The position numbers were made by a program, and so were the translations under genes. A DNA stretch of 64,000 nt from Thioalkalivibrio sp. ALJ7. Lineage in GTDB: Bacteria > Pseudomonadota > Gammaproteobacteria > Ectothiorhodospirales > Ectothiorhodospiraceae. The DNA is taken from the NCBI RefSeq assembly GCF_000376865.1, contig NZ_AQXQ01000008.1:62001-126000 (forward strand). The letters are read 5' to 3'. Every line of letters starts with the position of its first letter. Position 1 is the stretch's first letter. This document shows positions 55,011 through 64,000 of this stretch, piece by piece. The notes beneath the pieces were generated by a model. It was not told the origin of the DNA. It searched no databases and worked only from the letters and a program-made list of their open reading frames with translations.

Positions 55011-56324
55011 CTAGCGCGCCAGACCCTCCATGCGGATACGGGTAATCGGGGTCAGCAGGTGGTCCAGCGCTTCGAGGGCAGAGATCGCCTCGTTCATTGC
55101 GCCCTCGCGGACCTTATGCGTGAGCATGATGATCGTCGCCTCGCCACGTTCCGGATCCGGCTCGCGCTGCAGGATCGCCTCGATGCTGATGCCATGTTCG
55201 CCCAGGATGCGCGTGATATCGGCCAGCACGCCCGGACGATCCTGAGTCCGCAGGCGCAGATAGAACGAGGTCTCGACATCCGCCAGCTGCAACACCGGCT
55301 TGTCCGACAGGGCATCCGGCTGGAAGGCCAGGTGCGGCACCCGGTTCTCCGGATCGGTGGTCAAAGCGCGCACAACATCGACCAGGTCTGCCACCACCGC
55401 CGAGGCAGTCGCCTCGGCCCCGGCGCCGGCACCGTAGTACAGCGTCGGGCCCACTGCATCGGCATTCACCAGCACTGCGTTCATGACGCCGTCCACGTTG
55501 GCGATCAGGCGGCGTTCCGGGATCAACGTCGGGTGCACCCGCAGCTCGTAGCCCTTCGGCGTACGGCGGGCGATGCCCAGATGCTTGATCCGATAACCCA
55601 GCTCAGCGGCAAAACCGACGTCCTCGCGAGTGATGTTGCTGATGCCCTCGACCGCGACCCGATCGAACTGCAGCGGGATGCCGAAGGCAATGGAGGCCAG
55701 GATCGCCAGCTTGTGCGCAGCATCGATACCCTCGACGTCGAAGGTCGGGTCGGCCTCGGCGTAACCCAACGCCTGCGCCTCGGCCAGTACGTCTTCGAAG
55801 TCGCGACCCTTGTCGCGCATCTCGGTCAGGATGAAGTTGCCGGTGCCGTTGATAATTCCGGCCAGCCACTCAATCTGGTTGCCCGCCAGGCCCTCGCGGA
55901 TCGCCTTGATGATCGGGATACCACCCGCAACGGCGGCCTCGAACGCCACCATCACACCCTTTTGCTGCGCCCGCTCGAAGATCGTGTTGCCGTGCAATGC
56001 GATCAGCGCCTTGTTTGCGGTCACCACGTGCTTGCCGGCATCGATCGCGGCCAGCACCAGGCTCAGGGCGGGATCGGTGCCACCCATGAGCTCGACAATG
56101 ACCTCGACCTCGGGGTCGTTCACGACCTCGGCGGGATCGCTGGTCAGCCGAATGTCCGAGCAGTTGCAATCACGCTCGCGGTTGACGTCCCGTGCGGCCG
56201 CGGCCACCACCTGGATGTCGCGCCCGGCACGGCGTGCAATCTCGAGCCCGTTGCGCTCCAGCACGTTGACCGTGCCGCAGCCGACGGTGCCCAGTCCCAG
56301 AATTCCGATCTTTACCGGCGTCAT
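55011..56324 (-). CDS. hom: Homoserine dehydrogenase
   Basis: A 437-residue NAD(P)-dependent enzyme: [40 protein letters not shown] and [14 protein letters not shown]. The catalytic core has [18 protein letters not shown], and a C-terminal ACT domain (about 350-437, [20 protein letters not shown]) confers threonine feedback. It supplies homoserine for threonine and methionine and precedes thrC in the operon. Confidence 0.96.
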   Translation of the reverse strand: MTPVKIGILGLGTVGCGTVNVLERNGLEIARRAGRDIQVVAAAARDVNRERDCNCSDIRLTSDPAEVVNDPEVEVIVELMGGTDPALSLVLAAIDAGKHVVTANKALIALHGNTIFERAQQKGVMVAFEAAVAGGIPIIKAIREGLAGNQIEWLAGIINGTGNFILTEMRDKGRDFEDVLAEAQALGYAEADPTFDVEGIDAAHKLAILASIAFGIPLQFDRVAVEGISNITREDVGFAAELGYRIKHLGIARRTPKGYELRVHPTLIPERRLIANVDGVMNAVLVNADAVGPTLYYGAGAGAEATASAVVADLVDVVRALTTDPENRVPHLAFQPDALSDKPVLQLADVETSFYLRLRTQDRPGVLADITRILGEHGISIEAILQREPDPERGEATIIMLTHKVREGAMNEAISALEALDHLLTPITRIRMEGLAR

Positions 56325-56396
56325 AGCCTTGCTGTCCTTGACGTCAGGCGCCGCGGGACGCCCGGTGTTGATTGCATTCGTGTGTAGAAGGCCGAG

Positions 56397-57620
56397 TCAG
56401 TTGCCCGAAGCTGGGCTGTCCTCGGTCGCCTCCGACAGGATGGAGTCGGCGCGGAACATCGCCTTGATGCCACGCAGCGCCTGGCGTGTGCGCTGTTCGT
56501 TCTCGATCAGGCTGAACCGCACATAATCATCGCCATAGTTGCCGAATCCGACACCCGGCGATACCGCCACCTTGGCGTCGCGCAGCATCTTCTTGGCAAA
56601 TTCGAGCGAACCCATCTCGCGGTAAGGCTCCGGGATCGGCGCCCAGACAAACATGGTCGCCTTCGGCTTTTCCACCTGCCAGCCGAGCTTTGTCAGGCCC
56701 TCGCAGAGCACATCGCGGCGCACGCGGTACAGCTCGCGGATATCGTCCACGCAGTCCTGCGGGCCTTCCAGGGCCGCGATGGCAGCGACCTGGATCGGCG
56801 TGAACGTGCCGTAGTCGAGATACGACTTGATGCGGGCCAACGCGGCCACCAGCGTCGGGTTGCCGCACATGAAGCCCACGCGCCAGCCCGGCATGTTGTA
56901 GGTCTTGGACAGGGTGTAGAACTCCACCGCGATGTCCTTGGCCCCCGGCACCTCGAAGATGGACGGCGCCTTGTAGCCGTCGAAGGTGATCTCCGCATAG
57001 GCCAGGTCGTGCACGATCCAGATGCCGTGCTCCTTGCAGATCGCGACCACCCGCTCGAAGAATTCCAGGTCCACGCACTGGGTGGTCGGATTCGCCGGGA
57101 AGTTCAGGATCAGCATCTTCGGCTTCGGCCAGGAGTCCTGGATCGCCCGCTCCAGCTCGGCGAAGAAGTCGACATCCGGCGTCAGCGGCACATGACGCAC
57201 ATCGGCGCCGGCGATCACGCAGCCGTAGGGATGGATCGGGTACGCCGGGTTGGGCACCAGGACCGCGTCGCCCGGACCCAGTGTGGCCAGTGCCAGGTGC
57301 GCCAGCCCTTCCTTGGAGCCGATGGTCACGATCGCCTCGGTCTCCGGGTCCAGGTCCACATCGAACTGGGTCTTGTACCAGCGCGTGATCGCGCGGCGCA
57401 GTCGCGGAATCCCCTTGGAGACCGAGTAGCGGTGGGTGTCACCGCGCTGCGAGGCCTCGCAGAGCTTGTCCACAATGTGCTTCGGCGTGGGCTGATCCGG
57501 GTTGCCCATCCCAAAATCGATGATGTCTTCGCCACGGGCGCGCGCCTCGGCCTTCAACTGATTCACAATGTTGAAGACGTAGGGCGGGAGGCGCTCGATA
57601 CGGGGAAAGACGTCGGTCAC
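56397..57620 (-). CDS. alaC: Alanine transaminase AlaC
   Basis: A 407-residue class I/II PLP aminotransferase. [60 protein letters not shown] and [20 protein letters not shown] (PLP Lys) are typical of AlaC. It uses pyruvate and glutamate. GTG 57620 ([13 protein letters not shown]) is preferred to ATG 57677 by family length and a purine-rich agga about 10 bases upstream. It is upstream of hom-thrC on the same strand. Confidence 0.93.
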   Translation of the reverse strand: MTDVFPRIERLPPYVFNIVNQLKAEARARGEDIIDFGMGNPDQPTPKHIVDKLCEASQRGDTHRYSVSKGIPRLRRAITRWYKTQFDVDLDPETEAIVTIGSKEGLAHLALATLGPGDAVLVPNPAYPIHPYGCVIAGADVRHVPLTPDVDFFAELERAIQDSWPKPKMLILNFPANPTTQCVDLEFFERVVAICKEHGIWIVHDLAYAEITFDGYKAPSIFEVPGAKDIAVEFYTLSKTYNMPGWRVGFMCGNPTLVAALARIKSYLDYGTFTPIQVAAIAALEGPQDCVDDIRELYRVRRDVLCEGLTKLGWQVEKPKATMFVWAPIPEPYREMGSLEFAKKMLRDAKVAVSPGVGFGNYGDDYVRFSLIENEQRTRQALRGIKAMFRADSILSEATEDSPASGN

Positions 57621-57831
57621 GGGTCTGGGTCCTGTTTGGCCTGGGCAGTCGCTTCGCGGGGCCGTCCCGGTAAACACCGAAAGCGTTTCGCTGGCCCCTC
57701 CGGCTGCCGCACCGGAAAGCGCGCCAAAGTATAACCCGGACCCTTCGCTGTCAACGAATCGCGCCGGAGCTCACGCCCGTGTGGGCAACGGAATCTTGAG
57801 CCAATCCAGGTCCCGGAGTAGCGTAGTCGAC

Positions 57832-58215
57832 ATGCTGTTTTCCGAAGTCACCAGCGAAGAGTCCTACATCGTCACCGGCTACGAAGCCGGACGGGTGGGC
57901 ATCAATCAGGTCGCTCATTTGCAAAGTCTGATCGTGCGCCCGCACGATCTGCGCACCGCGTGGCCCGTCCAAACCGTCGCTGAACTCGAGGTGGAGCATC
58001 TCCAGACGATCCTGGACAGCCCCCCGGAGGTTTTGCTGATCGGGACCGGCGAGGTGCAGGAATTTCCGGACCGGGCGGTCTGGCGCCACCTGCGTTCGCA
58101 GGGACTGGGGGTCGAAATCATGGATACCGCGGCAGCCTGTCGCACCTACAACCTGATCATGGCGGAAGGCCGTGACGTTGCGGCCGCACTGATCATCAAC
58201 GGGTCATCGGATTAG
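57832..58215 (+). CDS. Mth938-like (DUF498) protein
   Basis: A 127-residue MTH938-like protein (YIVTGYEAGRVGINQVAHLQ, PEVLLIGTGEVQEFPD, ACRTYNLIMAEGRDVAAALI). The family is small and widely conserved, with suggested but unproven roles linked to complex I or lipid metabolism. ATG 57832 is the family start. It is divergent from alaC and ends next to rpoS. Confidence 0.88.
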   Translation: MLFSEVTSEESYIVTGYEAGRVGINQVAHLQSLIVRPHDLRTAWPVQTVAELEVEHLQTILDSPPEVLLIGTGEVQEFPDRAVWRHLRSQGLGVEIMDTAAACRTYNLIMAEGRDVAAALIINGSSD

Positions 58216-58242
58216 CGCCAGGCGGCCCTGCCGCGCGGCGCT

Positions 58243-59316
58243 TCAGGAATTTGGCAGGACCTCGTCGCCCTTCATTCCCCGCGCTTCCAACAGCTTGCGC
58301 AATCGTTTCAGGGCGTCCATCTGGATTTGGCGTACGCGCTCGCGGGTCACGCCGATCTCCGCCCCCACCTGCTCCAGGGTCGAACGCTCGAAGCCGTGCA
58401 ACCCGAATCGGCGCACCAGCACCTCGCGCTGCTTGTGTTCCAGCTCGCCCAGCCAAGCATCCACCAGATGATGCAAATCCTCGTCCTCCAGCAACGTGGA
58501 AGGCTCGGGGGCATTGATGTCGGCGACGATATCCGTGAGCGAGCGATCCCCTTCCGGCCCCGAGGGGAGATCCATGGAGGTTGAGGGCTCGGACATCGCG
58601 CGTAGCTTCTGGATCTCGGCCACGGGCTTGCCCAGGCGCTGCGCCAATTCTTCCTCGGAGGGATCACGACCCAGCTCCTGAGTCAGGTTGCGCGCGATTC
58701 GAGCATGCATGCGCAGTTCCTTGCTCACATGCACCGGGATCCGAATCGTGCGCCCCTGGTTCATCAAGGCCCGCTCGATAGTCTGGCGAATCCACCAGGT
58801 CGCGTAGGTCGAAAAGCGAAAGCCCCGCTCCGGGTCAAACTTTTCCACGGCGTGCATCAACCCGAGGTTGCCTTCCTCGATCAGGTCAAGCAGTGGCAGG
58901 CCACGGTTCATATAGCGCCGCGCGATCTTGACCACCAGCCGCAGGTTGCATTCGATCATGCGCCGACGGCCATCGGCATCCCCGTCGCGAGCCAGACGCG
59001 CGTACTTGCGCTCTTCTTCCGGCGTCAACAGAGGGCGGTACTCGATGTCACGGAGATAGATCTGGATGGCATCCAGCTCGGATGCACGGGCATCACGCAG
59101 GGTCTTGGGCCGAACCGGAACAACCTCCTCGGCTTCCAGCGCCGCCTCGGGCGCCACGGCCTTCGGTTCGCCGTCCGCATCTTCCGGCTCGTTGGTCGCT
59201 TCGCCTGGAATGGCTAGATCCTCGGGAGCGCGGCCCACATCCTCTTCCGCTACTGGATCAGGCGTCAGGCGGTCTTCGTCCAATTCTGGATCCACCGGCT
59301 GCGGGGTCTTGGCCAT
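58243..59316 (-). CDS. rpoS: RNA polymerase sigma factor RpoS
   Basis: A 357-residue sigma-70 family protein with regions 1.2-4.2: [60 protein letters not shown] and the C-terminal [23 protein letters not shown]. The N-terminus is about 25-30 residues longer and more acidic than the E. coli protein. It directs stationary-phase and stress transcription. It lies after nlpD, as in other Gammaproteobacteria. Confidence 0.97.
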   Translation of the reverse strand: MAKTPQPVDPELDEDRLTPDPVAEEDVGRAPEDLAIPGEATNEPEDADGEPKAVAPEAALEAEEVVPVRPKTLRDARASELDAIQIYLRDIEYRPLLTPEEERKYARLARDGDADGRRRMIECNLRLVVKIARRYMNRGLPLLDLIEEGNLGLMHAVEKFDPERGFRFSTYATWWIRQTIERALMNQGRTIRIPVHVSKELRMHARIARNLTQELGRDPSEEELAQRLGKPVAEIQKLRAMSEPSTSMDLPSGPEGDRSLTDIVADINAPEPSTLLEDEDLHHLVDAWLGELEHKQREVLVRRFGLHGFERSTLEQVGAEIGVTRERVRQIQMDALKRLRKLLEARGMKGDEVLPNS

Positions 59317-59339
59317 GTAGTGGCGCGCTCCTTATCGAG

Positions 59340-60098
59340 TCAGCGATCCGGGAGGTATCGCGCGGGGTCCACAGGGGTCCCATCCACCCGGATTTCGAAA
59401 TGCAGCATCGGACGCTCGGCACCCGATGAGCCCAGCCGTGCGATCGTGTCGCCCGCCTGCACCTGATCACCCTCCGAAACCAGCAGCTCGTCGTTGTGCC
59501 CGTAGGCGCTGAGAAAGCGGTCATCGTGTTTCAGGATGATCAATCGACCATACCCCACCAGCCCGCCACCTGCATAGACCACCTCGCCGGCCCGCGTAGC
59601 CCGGACGTTATCGCCGCGTTCGCCGCCGATGGACAGGCCACGACGAGTGCCGCTGTTGGAGTATCCACGCAGTACGTCACCATCCGCCGGCCAGCGCCAA
59701 CCACCGGGATCCGAAGGCGGTGAACTGGGCGCCGACGACGAGGAGGAAGACGAGGATGATCGGGTATCTCCTCCGTCGCCGCTGGAGGAACTCCCCTGGC
59801 TCGCCGTTTGCGTGGGCGAACGCTGCGGCGCGCTGGGCGGCGTGGAACGGGCCGATCCCCGTAGCCGTAGCTCCTGACCGGGATGGATCACATAGGGGGC
59901 GCCAATGACGTTGCGGCTCGCGAGGTCCCGCCACTCCAGGCCATAGCGCTGGGCGATCCGATAAAGGGTCTCGTTGCGCTGAACCACATGGGTGTCCGGC
60001 ATCGACGCGCCACTGGGCGCCCTGGCTGCACAACCGGTCATCAGGCCCACCACCAGGACCAGCGCTGCCAGCAGCCCCAGTGCCGTGCCCAACCGCAT
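59340..60098 (-). CDS. nlpD: Lipoprotein NlpD, LysM plus degenerate M23 domain
   Basis: A 252-residue lipoprotein with lipobox LMTGC (Cys23), LysM domain (about 37-80, HVVQRNETLYRIAQRYGLEW), Ser/Pro-rich linker with a run of Ser, and an M23 domain (GDNVRATRAGEVVYAGGGLV, HFEIRVDGTPVDPARYL). The first M23 His-x-x-x-Asp pair is missing, as usual for NlpD, which activates amidases rather than cutting peptidoglycan. Its ATG overlaps the yqaA stop by one base (TGATG). Confidence 0.95.
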   Translation of the reverse strand: MRLGTALGLLAALVLVVGLMTGCAARAPSGASMPDTHVVQRNETLYRIAQRYGLEWRDLASRNVIGAPYVIHPGQELRLRGSARSTPPSAPQRSPTQTASQGSSSSGDGGDTRSSSSSSSSSAPSSPPSDPGGWRWPADGDVLRGYSNSGTRRGLSIGGERGDNVRATRAGEVVYAGGGLVGYGRLIILKHDDRFLSAYGHNDELLVSEGDQVQAGDTIARLGSSGAERPMLHFEIRVDGTPVDPARYLPDR

Positions 60099-60682
60099 CA
60101 GTCGATTACCAGATAAATCGTCATCGCCACGACTAACAGGATAACGCCGGCCCACCCCAGCCGTTCCATATAGGGTCGCAAATGCTGTTCCGCGCGTGGC
60201 CCCGCCCAGGCCATGAACAACGCAACCAGGAAAAACCGTAACCCACGTCCCACGAGCGAGGCGATCACAAAGGGCAACAACGCCATGGAAAGCGCCCCCG
60301 CCGTCACCGTAAACAACTTGTACGGAATGGGGGAAAACCCGGCCACCAGGACCACCCATACCCCCCAGATGGCAAACCAGGCCTCGGCCTGCTGCAGTTC
60401 ATCGGCATACCCGATCTGTTCCAGCCAGGGCCCGATCCACTCGAAGGCCAGCCAACCGATCAAATACCCCAGCACGCCCCCGAGTGCCGAGAACACCGTG
60501 GTCAGGGCCGCCAGGCGCCAGGCCGACTTCGGGCGAGCCGCCGCCATGGGCGCCAACATCACATCGGGTGGAATCGGAAAGAACGAAGACTCCGCAAACG
60601 ACAGCCCGGCGAGATAGCGCGGCGCGTGGCGATGGCGAGACCAGCCCATCACCCGGTCGTATAACGGTTCAAACAGCTTCAT
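60098..60682 (-). CDS. yqaA: YqaA-family (VTT/DedA-like) membrane protein
   Basis: A 194-residue membrane protein with SFFPIPPDVMLAPMAAARPK and GFSPIPYKLFTVTAGALSMA, the family's proline-rich re-entrant motifs, plus about four helices. VTT proteins are thought to move lipids. In Gammaproteobacteria yqaA precedes nlpD, as here. Confidence 0.92.
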   Translation of the reverse strand: MKLFEPLYDRVMGWSRHRHAPRYLAGLSFAESSFFPIPPDVMLAPMAAARPKSAWRLAALTTVFSALGGVLGYLIGWLAFEWIGPWLEQIGYADELQQAEAWFAIWGVWVVLVAGFSPIPYKLFTVTAGALSMALLPFVIASLVGRGLRFFLVALFMAWAGPRAEQHLRPYMERLGWAGVILLVVAMTIYLVID

Positions 60683-60756
60683 CGCCGCGACATCATCCTA
60701 GCCGAGTCAAGCACAAGCCGGCCGCGAAGCCGCGTGGGCTGACATTCGGCACCGGT

Positions 60757-61422
60757 TCACTGTTCGGCCCCTGGCAACATCGGCACAAACATCACAGCAT
60801 CCAGAATATCGCGTACATAGGCCTCATCCGTACGGGTGAAGCGCACCAGCTGCTGGCGTCCAGCCCCACTCTCCACCGGCGCGACCAGGCGTCCGCCGGG
60901 TGCCAGCTGGGTCAGCAACGCCTCCGGTACCTCTTTCGGCGCTGCCGTCAGAATGATTCCATCGAACGGCGCCTTCTCTGGCCAGCCGTCGGCGCCGTCA
61001 CTGTGGCGAAGATTGACGTTGTTGATACCTAGACGGCTCAGCAACTCGCGCGCACCCCGGCTAAGCGCCTGGATGCGCTCAACGGAGTACACCCGGTCCA
61101 CGATCTGCGCGAGCACCGCCGCCTGATAGCCCGAACCTGTGCCCACCTCCAGAACCGTACGGACCGGGCCACCCTCCAGCAGCGCCTCGGTCATGCGCGC
61201 CACGATGAACGGTTGCGAGATGGTCTGGCGATGCCCAATCGGAAGCGCCGTATTCTCGTAGGCGCGATGACTCAAGGCCTCTTCCACAAACAGGTGGCGC
61301 GGGATGCTACGTATCGCATCCAGCACCCGGGGGTCGCGGATCCCCTGCCCCTCGAGCACTCGAATAAGACGGTCCCGCGCACGCTGCGAGGTCAGACCGG
61401 CGCCCGCCGCGTCAGGAACCAT
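60757..61422 (-). CDS. pcm: Protein-L-isoaspartate O-methyltransferase
   Basis: A 221-residue repair methyltransferase: [40 protein letters not shown] and [18 protein letters not shown] (motif I), then GAPFDGI-type [23 protein letters not shown] 61422 is preceded by ggaggtg and overlaps surE's end by 11 bp, giving coupled translation. It repairs isoaspartyl damage. Confidence 0.96.
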   Translation of the reverse strand: MVPDAAGAGLTSQRARDRLIRVLEGQGIRDPRVLDAIRSIPRHLFVEEALSHRAYENTALPIGHRQTISQPFIVARMTEALLEGGPVRTVLEVGTGSGYQAAVLAQIVDRVYSVERIQALSRGARELLSRLGINNVNLRHSDGADGWPEKAPFDGIILTAAPKEVPEALLTQLAPGGRLVAPVESGAGRQQLVRFTRTDEAYVRDILDAVMFVPMLPGAEQ

Positions 61423-62182
61423 GCCCCACCTCCGGGAGAGAGTCATCCAGCCAACGCCCAACCGTGTCGATCGCATCGAAGCGGGTCAGATCTACCTGGA
61501 TTGGCGTGACCGAGACGTAACCCTCGCGCACCGCATAGAAATCGGTCCCGGGGCCGGCATCCTGTTCCGAACCGGCCGGCCCTACCCAATAGATCGGGCG
61601 TCCGCGCGGGTCTTCGTCCGCGATCATCGGCTCGGCCCGATGACGATGCCCCAGACGCGTGGCCTGCACCCCGCGGATGGCCTCGCGCGGCAGGTCGGGC
61701 ACATTGACGTTCAGGATCGTCGACGCCGGGAGCGGCACACGATTGATCCGGTCCAGCAACTCCACGACGACGCTGGCCGCGGCGTCGTAATGTCGCAGCT
61801 CGGGGCCAACCAGCGATACCGCAATGGAGGGAAGCCCGAGAAACCGCCCTTCCATCGCGGCCGCCACCGTGCCGGAATACAGCACGTCATCGCCCATATT
61901 CGCGCCGGCATTGATGCCCGAAATCACGACATCGGGTTCCTTCTGTAACAGCCCGGTAATCGCCAGGTGTACGCAGTCGGTTGGCGTGCCATCAACCTGC
62001 ACATCGCCACCTTCCAGATGCCGTGCGCGCAGAGGCCGCACCAGAGTCAGACTGTTGCTGGCCCCACTGCGATCTCGGTCTGGCGCGACCACATGCACCT
62101 CGGCAATTCGGCGCAGGTGGGTCGCCAGGCACTGGATGCCCGGGGCGTGGATTCCATCATCGTTGCTTACCAGAATGCGCAT
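61412..62182 (-). CDS. surE: 5'/3'-nucleotidase SurE
   Basis: A 256-residue survival protein. Metal ligands Asp8 and Asp9 lie in [15 protein letters not shown], with [16 protein letters not shown] and [19 protein letters not shown]. It dephosphorylates nucleoside monophosphates. ATG 62182 is the family start. It is the first gene of the surE-pcm-yqaA-nlpD-rpoS cluster. Confidence 0.97.
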   Translation of the reverse strand: MRILVSNDDGIHAPGIQCLATHLRRIAEVHVVAPDRDRSGASNSLTLVRPLRARHLEGGDVQVDGTPTDCVHLAITGLLQKEPDVVISGINAGANMGDDVLYSGTVAAAMEGRFLGLPSIAVSLVGPELRHYDAAASVVVELLDRINRVPLPASTILNVNVPDLPREAIRGVQATRLGHRHRAEPMIADEDPRGRPIYWVGPAGSEQDAGPGTDFYAVREGYVSVTPIQVDLTRFDAIDTVGRWLDDSLPEVGHGS

Positions 62183-62293
62183 GCAGGAACAGGGCCGTTG
62201 AGAGGGCACTTAATATACTGGAAACGATTGCGGCCGGACGCTCGCGTATCCATCCGATCGCGTCCGCCCCGCGAAAAGTGCGAGTATCCTGCC

Positions 62294-62851
62294 ATGAACT
62301 CCGGGGACGATCCCAACGATTTCGACGAATTCCTGCAGGCGGTTGGCAACGTTCGCCGACTGCACAGCGACCAGGCCGACGTGCGCCCACCGCGTCCGGC
62401 CCCGCGGGCACGTCAGCGCGATGCGGACGAGGCCCAGGCCCATGCCGACTGGCTCAGCGATCCTCTTAACGCCGCCGACCTGCAACCGGGCGATGAGCTT
62501 CGGTTTGCCCGCCCCGGTATTAGCCAGCGTGTCTTCCGCAAACTCCGCGGTGGACACTATCGCATCCAGGACGAAATCGACCTGCACGGACTTTTCGCCG
62601 ACGAGGCGCGCCGCGCCATCGGGCTATTCCTCGATGATGCCCGCCGCGAAGGCGCACTTTGCGTACGGATCGTTCACGGCAAGGGCCTGCGTTCGCGCCA
62701 GCAAGGCCCCGTTCTAAAGGGACTGACAGACCACTGGCTGCGCCAGCGAGACGACGTCCTTGCTTTTTGCTCCGCGCGCCCTGCGGATGGCGGAACCGGG
62801 GCCGTTTACGTACTCCTTAAGCGCCCCCGTAATCCCGCCGCGACACGCTGA
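62294..62851 (+). CDS. Smr-domain protein (SmrA/YdaL-like)
   Basis: A 185-residue protein with the Smr domain at its end: EIDLHGLFADEARRAIGLFL, VRIVHGKGLRSRQQGPVLKG and LAFCSARPADGGTGAVYVLL. Smr proteins are nucleases acting on branched DNA or RNA. ATG 62294 follows a purine-poor region; it is divergent from surE. Confidence 0.92.
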   Translation: MNSGDDPNDFDEFLQAVGNVRRLHSDQADVRPPRPAPRARQRDADEAQAHADWLSDPLNAADLQPGDELRFARPGISQRVFRKLRGGHYRIQDEIDLHGLFADEARRAIGLFLDDARREGALCVRIVHGKGLRSRQQGPVLKGLTDHWLRQRDDVLAFCSARPADGGTGAVYVLLKRPRNPAATR

Positions 62852-63106
62852 AAGGGGCATGCCGAACCCCTCTTCGGGCCAACAAACGACGGCATCACAT
62901 GCGCCGTTCGATATATTCGCGTTTTCCGATTTAAGTGCCTAAACTGATCCGTGAACTGTGACCCATGCGGTCGTACCCGGCCACCCGGATTGATTCATGG
63001 TTTCCTTACGAACATCCTTGCATTTGCGTCATGACCGGTCCATGCTTTGTACAGGTCTTGTACACATACCAGGCTGCAACGGATACTGCTCTGCGAGGTA
63101 ATTGTC

Positions 63107-63715
63107 ATGAAGAAGTGGAAGCTCGCCCCCCTGGCCTTGGGCCTGATTGCGTTCGGCGCCGGCAGCGGCTCCGCAAGCGCCGACAGCATGCCGCAGCTGA
63201 GCCAGGACGATCTGCAAGAAAGGATTGCCGCCAATCGTGAAGCGATCCAGAAGTTCGCCAGCACATTACAGGGCGAACTCATGTCGGCGATGCAGTCCGG
63301 TGGTCCGACCGAGGCCATCCAGGTCTGTAACGAGCGGGCCCCCGAGATTGCGCGGGATATCTCCGCCGAGACCGGTATCGAGATCGGGCGCACCAGTCTG
63401 AAGCTGCGTAATCAGGACAACGCCCCGGATCGTTGGGAGCGTCTGACCCTGCAGGGTTTCGAGGCCCAGCACGCTGCCGGCACGGCCGCCCCCGACCTGC
63501 CCCCGCGCTTCGGCGTCGTCGAATCCGATGACGGCGACCCCAAGTTCCGCTTCATGGCCGCCATCCCGACCGGCGGTGCCTGTCTGGCATGTCACGGTTC
63601 CGATATTAGCGGAGACGTGAAGCACGCCCTGGAACGTCTGTACCCGGACGACCAGGCCACGGGCTTCAGCGAAGGCGACGTACGGGGTGCCTTCACCGTC
63701 ACGCAGGAGATGTAG
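63107..63715 (+). CDS. Periplasmic c-type haem protein (DUF3365 / Tll0287-like)
   Basis: A 202-residue exported protein (signal cleaved after SASAD). One haem site is CLACH (Cys159, Cys162, His163). AIQVCNERAPEIARDISAET and RGAFTVTQEM are the DUF3365 landmarks. Such domains are redox or NO-type sensors or electron carriers. It ends at a strong terminator and stands alone. Confidence 0.9.
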   Translation: MKKWKLAPLALGLIAFGAGSGSASADSMPQLSQDDLQERIAANREAIQKFASTLQGELMSAMQSGGPTEAIQVCNERAPEIARDISAETGIEIGRTSLKLRNQDNAPDRWERLTLQGFEAQHAAGTAAPDLPPRFGVVESDDGDPKFRFMAAIPTGGACLACHGSDISGDVKHALERLYPDDQATGFSEGDVRGAFTVTQEM

Positions 63716-63740
63716 CGCCCTGTTTCCAGGGTGTTCGCCA

Positions 63741-63765
63741 AGGCCGCCTCCGGGCGGCCTTTTTT
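63741..63765 (+). terminator. Intrinsic terminator after the haem protein gene
   Basis: Stem aggccgcc (63741-63748) with ggcggcct (63753-63760), four-base loop tccg, then five T. Confidence 0.9.
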
Positions 63766-63903
63766 GTGTGCAACCGATCTCACCCGACCGTTCCGATCAA
63801 CGGAGCTTGAACACGAAGCGCCCGGAACGTGCTATTTTTGTGCCTAAAGCACGAAAATGATGCACCTCCCGCATTTCCAGGCCCGAAACCCGTACCGACC
63901 TCT

Positions 63904-64000
63904 ATGACCCGAACGATTGACTCCGAACTCCTTGCCCTCGCCGTCGATGCCTCCAACGACGGCATCGTCATCGCCGAACGCGAAGGCGACGACAACATCC
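63904..64000 (+). CDS. PAS-domain protein, cut by the window edge
   Basis: ATG 63904 opens 32 codons: TRTIDSELLALAVDASNDGI then VIAEREGDDN. The LLALAVDASNDGIVIAE run is a typical PAS domain start in signalling proteins (histidine kinases or diguanylate cyclases). The output domain lies beyond the window. Confidence 0.75.
   Translation, partial: MTRTIDSELLALAVDASNDGIVIAEREGDDNI

Noticed and set aside
55059-56387. Plus-strand frame of 442 codons
   Set aside because: Antisense to homoserine dehydrogenase, His/Arg/Gln-rich as expected for GC-rich shadows.

Overview
The window looks like a chromosomal segment of a high-GC gammaproteobacterium, most likely from the Ectothiorhodospiraceae (a Thioalkalivibrio-like, haloalkaliphilic sulfur oxidiser). 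The reasons are the rpoS-nlpD-yqaA-pcm-surE cluster, acidic proteins, the small c-type haem protein of the DUF3365 type, and the DUF1538/P-II/CBS cassette. The genus is an inference. I see no rRNA, tRNA or CRISPR array.

Bases 1-10,000 are an accessory, decaying region. It holds a membrane-anchored unknown, the frameshifted tail of an MmeI-like restriction methyltransferase, an AT-rich PD-(D/E)XK nuclease, a class 3 lipase with two membrane helices, a truncated coiled-coil gene cut by a repeat, a membrane-anchored unknown, and three toxin-antitoxin pairs (HigBA, YefM-YoeB, a RHH/ParE-like pair). Short repeats lie between nearly all of these genes. Three motif families share a core readable as GGGGWCRGAYY. 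One of them flanks a REP-associated (Y1, HUH) transposase gene in inverted orientation.

Bases 10,000-18,300 carry a DUF1622 membrane protein, a DUF5996 protein and a partner-switching module: an RsbW-like kinase, a STAS antagonist and a sensor-HAMP-SpoIIE phosphatase. The phosphatase overlaps a gene for an NMT1-like periplasmic binding protein. Divergent from these is a fusion of a binding protein with a TRIC/UPF0126 channel and a helical tail.

Bases 18,500-32,900 hold katG and many single-gene units: a PDC sensor, a HEAT-like lipoprotein, two rhodaneses, a PilZ protein, a MazG-like pyrophosphohydrolase, two low-complexity proteins, a glutathione peroxidase, ubiG, a diguanylate cyclase, and a phosphatase plus phospholipase D pair.

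Bases 33,000-64,000 are mostly housekeeping. They include an SOS-controlled dnaE2 without imuAB, manC-manB for GDP-mannose, a second diguanylate cyclase, the DUF1538/P-II/CBS operon, OmpW, an M1-like peptidase with a ChaN/PDZ protein, and FkbM and creatininase genes. They continue with riboflavin genes (ribA, RibD reductase), the threonine/alanine block (thrC, hom, alaC), the stress cluster rpoS-nlpD-yqaA-pcm-surE, an Smr protein and a haem protein.

A palindromic MITE of about 300-340 bp occurs four times (25.5, 28.1, 40.2 and 51.3 kb), plus one solo end. Three copies are bounded by 4-bp direct repeats of the form YTAR (CTAG, TTAA, TTAG), which points to mobilisation by an IS5-type transposase encoded elsewhere.
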